DNA of 59,142 nt from Entrophospora sp. SA101 (Eukaryota; Glomeromycota; Glomeromycetes; Entrophosporales; Entrophosporaceae). Shown one piece after another: positions 50,071-59,142 of the stretch. The translations under genes were made by a program, and so were the position numbers. The stretch lies in NCBI GenBank assembly GCA_958430865.1, contig CAUDNR010001968.1:1-59142 (forward strand), given 5' to 3'. A model generated the notes under the pieces. It did not search any database and was not told the DNA's origin. It saw nothing but the letters and a program-made list of their open reading frames with translations. Numbering within the stretch: the stretch's first letter is position 1; the number at the start of each line of letters is the position of its first letter.

Positions 50071-51782
50071 ATGGGAAAGAAGGGTTCTTTGTTTGCGCAT
50101 TTTCAAAATTTTGATGCATATGCCAAAACTCTTGATGACTTTCGAGTAAAAACATACTATGGAGCAGCATGTAACTAATTTATTGAAAATTTTCAAACTC
50201 TTGTTGTTTTTTTATTAATTAATTAATTTAAATTTTTTTTTTTAGTAACAATTTTAAGTGCTATCATAATATGTATATTACTTTGGTCTGAATTCATAGA
50301 TTACAGATCAACAGAAATAAAGCCAGAATTAGTAGTAGATAAAGGTAGAAAAGAAAAATTGACAATCAATATTAATATTACATTTCCACATGTACCATGC
50401 TATCGTAAGTTGATCACAGTATTTTTATTTTTTATACTAATAATTATAATGACTTTTAATAATAAAATTTGCTCAATAGTTTTAAGTGTAGATGTTATGG
50501 ATATAGCTGGCGAAACACAAAATGATCTGGATCATGATATTTATAAAACACGACTTGATTCAGATGGAAATCTTATACATGTTGAAAAAGCTCAAGGTAA
50601 TCAATATCATTTATTTTCTCGTTTTGTTTAATTCCAAATCATTTAATAAAAGAAATTTTTTTATTATATAGATCTCGGAGACCATACTAAAAATATTTTA
50701 CATTTGGTTAATAAGACATCTTCAGATAACGAAACTTATTGTGGAAGTTGCTACGGCGGAGATCCTCCTGAAAGTGGTTGTTGTAATACTTGTGAAGATG
50801 TTCGTGAAGCTTACATTCAAAAAGGATGGTCCTTTGGTGATACAGATTCAATTGAACAAGTGAATAATTATTAGTGATTATTTATTTATTGTTTGTTTGT
50901 TGGTTCATATATGATTATATATGCATCACCATGATATTTATTTATTTTATTTATTTGAAAAACAAAAATAAGTGCGTTAAAGAAGGATGGAAAGAGAAAT
51001 TTGCCGCACAATCTCATGAAGGTTGTAATGTGGCAGGAAATGTAAGAGTTAATAAAGTTGCTGGGAACTTTCATCTTGCGCCGGGAAAAAGTTTTCAACA
51101 AAATCATGTGCATGTTCATGATTTACTACCATTCTTAAGTGATGGTACCGTTCATGTTTTTTCACACAAGATCCATCATTTAAGCTTTGGCCCAAAAGTA
51201 GATGGTGTAGTAAATCCTTTAGATGGTGTAGGCAGTGATGTCTATCAAGGTATATTATGAATCATCATCCAATCATCTACACTTTTATTATTTGTCGCTT
51301 ATTCACTTCTTACCTTTTTTTTATTACAATTATTAGGCCATTATATGTTTCAATATTTTGTTAAAGTTGTATCAACCCAATTTTATTTTTTGAATGGAAC
51401 CACTATTTATACAAACCAGTACTCAGTAACACAATATGAAAGAGATTTAACTGGGAAAGGTTCATCTGAGCATGTATACAGTCACAATTCAGGATTACCA
51501 GGTACAATAACAACAACAACAATAATAATGATGAGTTTTTTTCAAAAAAACCTCTAATTTAATTATTTCCTATTCACTTATCAATTAGGTGTATTTTTCA
51601 ACTATGATATCTCTCCGATGTTAATTATTAATCGAGAAGAACGTAAAAGTTTTACACATTTTTTGACAGGTGTATGTGCTATAATAGGAGGAATTTTTAC
51701 CGTTGCGGGAATATTAGATGGATTTATTTATAATGCAGAGAAAACACTAAAGAAAAAGATTGAACTTGGAAAACATTTGTAA
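50071..51782 (+). CDS. ERV46/ERGIC3-family COPII cargo receptor
   Basis: Cycles between ER and Golgi with Erv41 as a cargo-retrieval receptor. Seven exons (50071-50170, 50246-50404, 50480-50596, 50672-50859, 50973-51249, 51337-51501, 51589-51782) give 399 residues. N-terminus FDAYAKTLDDFRVKTYYGAA, membrane helix LTILSAIIICILLWSEF, then VPCYLLSVDVMDIAGETQND. The Cys-rich loop CGSCYGG...SGCCNTCEDVREAY is followed by GCNVAGNVRVNKVAGNFHLA, NHVHVHDL, GVFFNYDISPMLI, and a second helix HFLTGVCAIIGGIFTVAGIL. The tail is KKKIELGKHL, Lys-rich as expected for coat binding. Complete. Confidence 0.95.
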
Positions 51783-52785
51783 TTAATTTAACATAAGAAA
51801 AATTGCAATGCTTTTTATATAAACCTTTTAGTTTTTTTGTTTAAAAAGGCAATTTTTGAAAGGAAATTAATTTATTGCATGTATATAGAGTATTAGCATT
51901 AATTCAATGTTAATAATGTTAAAATGTTAATTAATTACTCCAAATTTTTTTTAATAAACTGGGGTTTTATTTATTAGAAAAAATAAAGAGGGTTAATCAT
52001 TTATCCTTACTTTTCATTTATGTCGACTTGATCAAGTATGATAGATAGACCAGAAAAAAAAAATATGAGGGTGATTTCTAGCTGTGGTTAGGAACATAAT
52101 AATAATATTTTCTGCGAGAAAACCATGATATTTATATGACAATAAACAGTTTCAAGAAAAATATGCAGGTAAATTTTAATTTTTTAAGAATCTTTAAAAA
52201 AATTTTTGAATCATCATTTATTATACGATGTTGGTTTATTGAATATTCTTTTTGAAGATGACGATGATTCGTTTGGAGGCAATTAAATTTTCTTATCTTT
52301 TTACTTCATTTACCAGGGATATGAATGAGCAAACATTTATGTGCACGGACGGACGATCAAGAATCATTAATATTAATATTTCATCTTAAATTTTTTTTTT
52401 CTGCCTCTTACATCCAAGAATATTGCACGGAGACGATACTGAACAATGCCTACGTAAATACTAGTTTATTCATCGGCATTACTGGATTTTATTCCAAATT
52501 AGACCCTTTTTGAAGAGGAATGCCGTATCATAAAAATCCGCAAAAGTTATAAGCAAAAGTCTTTGGCTTGCATTTACCTCATAATACGACTTTATTTTGA
52601 CCTATTGAAACAAGATTTACGTTTTGTTTTTAAATTTCTAAAACTCGAAAGGAAATTACCAAGCTCAATATTACATACTATGATACAGATCATCCAAATT
52701 TTACTATGTTTTACAACCTCCTATAGATGTCCTGTGACTGTTAATCCAAGTTTTAAAATTTATCAACTGTACGGAATTAGGAAAT

Positions 52786-52828
<43 letters not shown>
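52786..52828. repeat. (TAA)n microsatellite
   Basis: Fourteen uninterrupted TAA triplets. Confidence 0.9.
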
Positions 52829-52830
<2 letters not shown>

Positions 52831-52832
52831 AA

Positions 52833-53062
52833 AAAGGTACGTTTTGATTCCGCATATAAGGTACGGAATTGAGAAAATTATAATAATAAGGTACTTTTTG
52901 ATTCCGTATATAAGGTACGGAATTTGCAACACACTGAATATGAATATGAAAAGGTAATTTTAATTCTGCATATAAGGTACGGAATTTGTAACATATTAGT
53001 ACTAACACTGAAAAGGTTCTAGTAATAGTATGTTTTTGATTCCGCGTATAATGTACGTAATG
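52833..53062. repeat. tandem GGTACGTTTTGATTCCGCAT repeat
   Basis: Four to five imperfect units sharing AAGGTAC(G/T)TTTTGATTCCG(C/T)ATATAAGGTACGGAATT, at about 52837, 52890, 52950 and 53022. Each unit contains an inverted pair GGTAC / GTACC-like, so single-strand hairpins are possible. Confidence 0.65.
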
Positions 53063-53119
53063 TGTAAAATAACTATTTTATTCATTATAAATAATAAATA
53101 AAACGTATAAATTGTCTTT

Positions 53120-53425
53120 AACATTTATTTTGATCAAACTCGCCTATATAATTATCGAATAATTGATATACATTAATTTTGCAATCTTCATAGATCTTGA
53201 TTAACACTTCGCCTATATAATTATTAAATAATTGACAATAATAAAACGTTGGTTAATTATATTACAAACAGCTTTGTAGATCTCGACTTTGATACTTCGA
53301 TCAAACCCGCCTATATGATAATTGATAATAAGGTCCATTAAATATATTTTACAAACGGCTTCATAGATCTCGACTTTAACACTTACCTCGATCAAACCCG
53401 CCTATATAATTATTGAATAATTGGT
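53120..53425. repeat. imperfect tandem repeat, CCGCCTATATAATTATTGAA units
   Basis: Four degenerate units of roughly 75-110 bp built on TCGCCTATATAATTATNGAATAATTG ... CTTCATAGATCTCGACTTTAACACTT. Confidence 0.6.
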
Positions 53426-54424
53426 AAACATTCGTTTTGCATCAATCGTCAATGACATCCTACCTAATCTTCCCAGACCAGAGAAGGCTACTTCCATGCT
53501 AGCCTACCTCTAGGGCAAGGATGGCAATCACAGGAGATTGCAATTCATAGTGGGGTTGGCAGCCCTGAAATTGCATTTGGGCTCTGATGTTAAGAGGAAA
53601 GTTGTAAAATAGTGTTTGTTTTGTATAATTATTTTCCTAAATCCTCTGTTTCTTTAATACTAACCAATTTATAACTTTGGGTAGGCCTATTCTACAGATT
53701 AAAATCATTGCATGTTTATATACATATTTGTCAGCAATATGGCCAGCAAGAAAAAAGTCATAAAATGGTTTGAATTTTGGTATGTTGTATAAATTAATCA
53801 TTCCCATAAATTTTCTGTTTCTCTTTGATTTTTATTTGACCAATTGAACTTGTTATATATATACTATGTCATATTATTGTTATAATCGTTATAATTGTTA
53901 TAGTTTATAAAATAGTCAGCCATATTAACATTATTTGAAAATCTGGAAAAAAATATAAAATTTTACAAGCAAAGCGTGTTTTTGATAAAGATACGGAAGG
54001 GTTAAGTAATTCTTTAGGACTTTAAGAGGAATTTCGTACATACATGTATATAGTCGTTCTATCTAATTATTGATTATTATTTTTTAAAACAAATATTCAT
54101 CAATCAAGAATAACCACTTTACAAGGACATCTAAAAACCATTTGTTAAAATATTGAATAACGCTTTAATGGTTGGTTTATATCATCATTTATCATATTAT
54201 TATTATTAGTATTAGTATTATTAATAGATTTTTATTGCCTACGTATAATAGGGTGCAAACCAAAAACCATCAACATTTGTTAAAATCGTTATTTAAATAG
54301 AAGTATCTGATTCCTACATTTATAATATAGATTAATTCATAAGTATATAAATTATTGTTATATTTTTTATTTAAAGTCATTTTTTATATATTTCAAACAA
54401 TATAAAAAAAATTTTTTTAATTAT

Positions 54425-55119
54425 TTAGGCAGCATTTTTTTGTTGAACAGTAGGATTAATCTTTTTCCCGTCCTAATTAATCATTCAAATAAAATTAAAC
54501 ATTATTATTAAAAAAAAAAAGAAAATAAATTAAAATAAATAATAAAAATCAAACCTTATTATAACGAATTCTTGGTGGAGGAGCACGATTACGACGGCCT
54601 TCACGAGATCTAACTCTGACTATGTGAGAATGGATGGCACAAGAAACACAATAATGTACTTTTATGTATAATTTTGGAAGTGCGTATTCTATTATTTTAG
54701 AAAAAAAAAATTAAAAGGATGAAATCAATTCTAAATGAAACATAAATTGATCGATTGATTGTTAACCATCGTAAACTGAAGCCTCTGTAATATCACGAAT
54801 TGCGGCACTTTCTACCATGTTTCGAATAGAAAACCTTTTGATAGATTTATCCTATTTATTAAATTATTGTAATTTGTTATTTATTATTTATTATTTATTT
54901 ATTAAATAATTATAAATGACGTTAATATTTTTGTTTTATACTTTTTTATTTTACCTTGGGTACACATCTGGCACAATTAGAACATCTTACTGGTTTAACG
55001 TGACCACGCCCATGTTTATTACGTCCATGATTTCTTCTTTTTGTAGTCTATTTATAAGATCATTAATCCATCAAAAGTTTTTAATTTTTAATTAATTATT
55101 ACGATTGTAGACTTACCAT
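54425..55119 (-). CDS. RPS26: 40S ribosomal protein eS26
   Basis: Small-subunit protein near the mRNA exit channel. Five exons: 55117-55119 (ATG alone), 54955-55047, 54767-54851, 54555-54688 and 54425-54472. They give 120 residues, the family's usual size. Sequence landmarks: [80 protein letters not shown], and a basic Pro-rich end [17 protein letters not shown]. The four zinc-type Cys (CSNCARC and CVSC) are present. The first intron directly follows the start codon, a common arrangement in fungal ribosomal protein genes. Complete. Confidence 0.97.
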
Positions 55120-56160
55120 TTTGACAATTAAATTAATATCTTTTTTTTTTAAATCAAGATAAAAATGGATGATAAGTTTGTGTTCAGTTTGTTGTTATTA
55201 TGAAAAACCTTGCTTGTCAAGAAATAAAAACGAAGGATAAAAAAACTACGGTTCTTTTTTCTTTTACAAATTAAATTAAATCCAATTGGGCAAGATTGTT
55301 GATCATTTTTTATCCACATAATATTATTTTTACCAGGATCTAATGCTTACCATGTCAAAACTTCAGTCAGTAATTTAAAAGATCAAGAATTTGAAAAGGC
55401 AGCAAGAGTTATGCCTCAAAATACACACATGTGAAAGGAGAAGAAAATGTTGATGGTAAGTCTATTTGGTTATGATTAGCTATTTTTATTTATTGATGTT
55501 ACTTGAAAAGGACTTCCCAATTAATATGTAATCATAAGATCTTACCCATATTATTTTTCCTCCAAAGATATTAGGAATTGTTCGTTTTCGTTTTGTCTTC
55601 TTTTCCCATTGGACACCATTTATTTTATTTTGAAAACATAAGGGAATTTTCTTACCTTGTTTTTTTTTAAATCCTTCTAATAATGATGTAATTCTTGGGT
55701 TCCATGATGAATTTGATGTAAATTAATTTCATATTTGTATTTTTATACAGAGATAATCAATCCTATGTATATAGGAATAGGCTGTTATTATCTTTAATAA
55801 TCATATTACATTAGTAGCGTTTAGCAAATTTCAACATTTTGAACCCTGAAATTATTTTGCAGTCTGTCCCATATAAGGAAGATACTTTAATATTCTAAAA
55901 TAACAGAAGCATATAATAACTTAAATTATAATTCATCATAACATTCAATGAGTGTAGTATACAAACGTGAAAAAAAGATTCGTTATTAACAAAAGAAATA
56001 GGGAAACAAAATCGTTCGACAGCAACCAGTTATTGGAAATTTATTTCTTTTTATGTAACATGAATCATGACATAATATGATTGATTACATATATATATAT
56101 ATATATATATAATAAATATTTACATTGCTATAATAAATTAATAAATAAGTAATAAATTAT
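55120..56160. other. gene-free stretch with one exon remnant
   Basis: At 55336-55454 (+) a coding-like piece reads SNAYHVKTSVSNLKDQEFEK then AARVMPQNTH, a one-base frameshift, and VKGEENVDG before a GTAAGT donor. Codon use and the donor suggest a former internal exon, but I do not recognise the protein and no partner exon is visible. A TA-dinucleotide run lies at 56091-56111. Otherwise nothing. Confidence 0.4.
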
Positions 56161-57483
56161 CTAAGAAAGTTTTATTTTCTTCTTGATTGATTGTGTATTA
56201 ACAAAACCAAACAAGTAAATCACACAAGAATTATATTTTATTTCAGTTTCAAGATATACATCCATAAAAGGAAAACTTCTGGTTAAACAATCTGATAAGT
56301 AACTTTCATCAAAGTGATCTAAAATCCCATAACCAATAAATTTGTATTCAAGAAGTTTATCTTTCATTGGTGTGTCATTGAATTGGATTGAGGGCGATTT
56401 TGAAGAACTAAAGAATTCGATTGTGATAGAGCTTGAGAATGTTCTAATTGCTTCATAGATTAGATTTTCAATTGCTTTAATAAATTTCGTAAAAATTTCT
56501 GCTGCTGCTTTCTCTGCTAAATTCAATTCTTTCATGCTCATCTCAATATTAAAATAATCTAATTCTTTTTTCATCATTTCCAATGTTAACGTTTCATTGT
56601 TATCTACAAATTGATTTTCTTCATCTATTTCTCCGGCATTATCTTCTTTATCCTTGGCATTATCATCATCATCTTTATCAGTGTTATTATTATTGCTATT
56701 GTTACTATTCCAATTCCAATAAAATTCACCAGTACGATAATATTCTAAAATATAATAGAATGCTTTTGGATTCCTGTCAAAGAAATATTCATTATCTCTA
56801 TGTGTTGGTTTTAAGAGTGATATCTTTCATTGGTGTGTCATTGAATTGGATTGAGGGCGATTTTGAAGAACTAAAGAATTCGATTGTGATAGAGCTTGAG
56901 AATGTTCTAATTGCTTCATAGATTAGATTTTCAATTGCTTTAATAAATTTCGTAAAAATTTCTGCTGCTGCTTTCTCTGCTAAATTCAATTCTTTCATGC
57001 TCATCTCAATATTAAAATAATCTAATTCTTTTTTCATCATTTCCAATGTTAACGTTTCATTGTTATCTACAAATTGATTTTCTTCATCTATTTCTCCGGC
57101 ATTATCTTCTTTATCCTTGGCATTATCATCATCATCTTTATCAGTGTTATTATTATTGCTATTGTTACTATTCCAATTCCAATAAAATTCACCAGTACGA
57201 TAATATTCTAAAATATAATAGAATGCTTTTGGATTCCTGTCAAAGAAATATTCATTATCTCTATGTGTTGGTTTTAAGAGTGATCTGTTTCTTGGATGAA
57301 ACATTTTTCCGAGCAATGTGTCAGGTTGTGATAATAAGGTTGAAATTTTTGTTTCAAACTAAATATGTAGATATAACTTCTAAGTATATACTGTATACAT
57401 GTGTATTTATAAATTTATCATATTATTATTACCTTTGTTCCGCCGACATTCAATATTACATTTTGATCTAAATCAGTTTGCAT
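56161..57483 (-). pseudogene. BTB (K-channel tetramerisation type) gene disrupted by internal duplication
   Basis: Exon 1 57433-57483 and exon 2 from 57358 encode MQTDLDQNVILNVGGTKFET, TLLSQPDTLLGKMFHPRN, and HRDNEYFFDRNPKAFYYILE followed by YYRTGEF. This is the complete T1-type BTB core seen in KCTD proteins and Shaker channels (NVGGTxFET, F-DR-P--F--IL-YYRTG). An acidic Asn/Asp linker and a helical part (ELDYFNIEMSMKELNLAE) follow. A 463-bp segment is present twice in tandem. Because 463 is not a multiple of three, the first pass ends in a stop at 56798. The proper C-terminus, LLEYKFIGYGILDHFDESYL to the stop at 56161, is reached only if one unit is ignored. No channel helices are visible, so it is a KCTD-like adaptor, not a channel. 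Confidence 0.8.
56359..57284. repeat. exact 463-bp tandem duplication
   Basis: Units 56359-56821 and 56822-57284 begin ATCTTTCATTGGTGTGTCAT and end GGTTTTAAGAGTGAT. I found no difference between them by eye, so the event is very recent or an assembly artefact. It lies wholly inside the BTB gene. Confidence 0.93.
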
Positions 57484-57677
57484 TTTTATTTTTAGTTGTT
57501 GAAAGAATTTGTAAAATTTACAATGAATAAGTTTTTTTGAATAAATGTTACACAGAATAAGCCAAAAATAGTAATATTGAACTTGGGTAAAAATACGCGA
57601 TACACCAATACTAATTATGAATATGCAATTATGGAAATCAATTAAAATATTCTTGAACAGAGGTTTTTGTATTACAT

Positions 57678-59142
57678 TTATTTCTTTTTTTCATTGTCTT
57701 TATCGATGTTTGTATCATCCACAACATCAGGGTCAAATATTGTTTCAAAGATCTTGCTCAATTTTGCTTGATGACTCTTTTGTTCTTCAAATAACACCTT
57801 TTCATTATTATTTGCATTAAAAAATCCCATCTTTTTAAAATTACTTATCAATAGGTTTTTCAAATTTTTATCAAAATTTGATGATGCTTTTTTTCCATAA
57901 TCGTCTTCCTTTAAATTTTCATCATTATTCTCATCATCATCATCATCACCAATAGTTTCAATATGTTTGATATTTTTACCATCATAAAGGAAAAACTTTA
58001 TTTCACGATCATCATCTTGATTTGTATTATCATCATTAAAACCTATTTCTGCACTTTGTAATTCAGGCCTCCTGGCCAAATCACGTAAATATTCCTGATC
58101 AAGCAATTTATTTGCTATTGCTACCAACCTTTCCAATTGTTTTTTATTTTGAGTCATTGCCGCATCCTTTTTATTTTTATCTGTTGATGCTGGGTTTTTT
58201 TGATTTAAATCTTGCTTTTGTTGATTTCGATTATCTGAGCCATCAAAAGTTTTATCCTTTTCATTAATGTGTTGTTTGATGCTAAAAAAGATTTTTTTTT
58301 ATTAATATTATATCATATATGTATTTAATATTTTTTTCCAATAACATTTTACTTTTTTATTTTTTAAATTTTTTAAGAACTACCAACATAATTAATCAAT
58401 CAAAATTCTATCATATTGTTAAACTTTTGCAATGATACTGTACCTTGACTTGTCTTTCAACCCACTTTCTAATCCTTTTTCTATAGCGCGTTGATAATAT
58501 GCATCAGGTACCACTGGTCTACATTCAATTGGATAGATCTTTGAGAAAGATGTATCATGAAAAGCAGGATGAGCGCATAAATATGATGTATGAATAACTA
58601 CAAGATAATTACACGTGTACATCTCAGTAACTACAGAAATATAATTTTGTGGATTACAATGAAACTAATTTATCAAAAATAAATATACATATAAATTTAT
58701 AAATTTAAGTTATTTTACAATGATTTTAATATTTTAATTTTTAAAATTTTCAACAAACCTGAATCTCAACTCTACGAGGATTACCAGTTAAATCACATTT
58801 AGTTCCATCACTCCAACGTTGAACCAAAAACTTTTTTCCTCCACCAACTTCTAAATCTGTACCTAATGTCCTTTTTTTTTCATCAAAATTATTATTATTA
58901 TCATCATTATTTGAAGGTGATGGTAAGGTTGCATGACGCGGATCATACTTTCCCAAAAAATAAGACTCACTACTTGTATCTTCAATTAGACTCCCAGCTT
59001 GAATTATTTGGTGAAACTGTTTCACATGTCTAAAAAATATTATATATTTAATGATGCTTAAAATACCAATTAGGTAAAAACCTAACACAAAAATATGTTA
59101 CCTCATATGACAATATTCATAAGTCCACCATCCATTTATCTA
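57678..59142 (-). CDS. OS-9/Yos9 ER lectin (MRH domain), N-terminus beyond right edge
   Basis: ER-resident lectin that reads trimmed N-glycans and hands misfolded glycoproteins to the Hrd1 ligase. Visible exons: 59102-59142 (open at the edge), 58759-59029, 58444-58664 and 57678-58281, giving about 378 residues. The MRH domain is clear: GWWTYEYCHMRHVKQFHQI, YFLGKYDP, WSDGTKCDLTGNPRRVEIQ, FHCNPQNYISVVTEMYTCNY, LVVIHTSYLCAHPAF. It carries the mannose-binding Gln/Arg/Glu/Tyr positions and paired Cys. After the domain come a helix LERLVAIANKLLDQEYLRDL and an acidic Asp/Asn-rich tail ending EKKK. There is no HDEL-type ER retention signal, unlike yeast Yos9. The signal peptide is outside the window. 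Confidence 0.9.

Larger units (their letters stand above)
51783..54424. other. 2.6-kb gene-free, repeat-rich stretch
   Basis: Besides the arrays listed separately I see no exon with start, splice partners and motif. Short frames at 52325-52513 and 52563-52790 have no family features. The moderately GC-rich piece at 53455-53590 (AGGCTACTTCCATGCTAGCC...) differs in composition from its surroundings and may be old transposon sequence. Confidence 0.5.

Overview
The window is nuclear DNA of a fungus. It is very AT-rich, the genes are cut by many short introns (mostly GT-AG), and there are many poly-A/T and (TAA)n tracts, N/Q-rich protein segments and transposon remnants. One gene belongs to the C-x2-C zinc motif plus WTSGN tyrosine-kinase-like family that is hugely expanded in arbuscular mycorrhizal fungi. 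Together with a minor-spliceosome intron and a Fanconi E3 ligase, this points to Glomeromycotina, most likely Rhizophagus. That assignment is inference.

Layout. 1-5.2 kb: start of an alpha/beta hydrolase (-), 2-oxoglutarate dehydrogenase E1 (+), and a hAT transposase remnant. 5.9-32.2 kb: a large inverted duplication. Its arms (5889-about 11835 and about 26112-32225) each carry a mitochondrial She9/Mdm33 gene, an ALG8 glucosyltransferase and a urease accessory UreD gene. The right arm is complete. The left arm starts inside She9 and has a one-base frameshift in ALG8. The 14 kb spacer holds a DUF3712 membrane protein, carnosine N-methyltransferase (its 5' end lost in a 10-N assembly gap at 18074-18083), one end of a Tigger/pogo transposon, an EAF-type elongation factor, a Whi5-like repressor, FANCL, and a truncated FCP1-type phosphatase.

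32-59 kb: an MSC-domain (Man1/Src1 C-terminal) membrane protein, an RluA-type mitochondrial pseudouridine synthase, a ubiquitin-like protein, CTK3, a tiny bZIP-like gene, a frameshifted kinase, CDC50 and ERV46 head to head, ribosomal protein eS26, a tetramerisation-type BTB gene broken by an exact 463-bp tandem duplication, and OS-9/Yos9 running off the right edge. Gene-poor stretches (34.1-37.3, 39.3-42.0, 44.2-46.0, 51.8-54.4 kb) hold repeats and transposon debris.

How the genes fit together. This is a housekeeping neighbourhood, not a cluster. ALG8 (N-glycan glucosylation) and OS-9 (glycan-reading ERAD lectin) act on the same substrates in the ER; ERV46 and CDC50 serve early secretory traffic and lipid flipping; KGD1, She9 and the pseudouridine synthase are mitochondrial; EAF, CTK3 and Whi5-like act on transcription. 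The most notable points are the inverted duplication, an AT-AC U12-type intron inside the most conserved part of ALG8 (present in both arms), a 15-nt microexon in the carnosine methyltransferase, and several intact-versus-broken gene pairs. Exon coordinates were read by hand from splice signals, reading-frame phase and family conservation; they have no transcript support.
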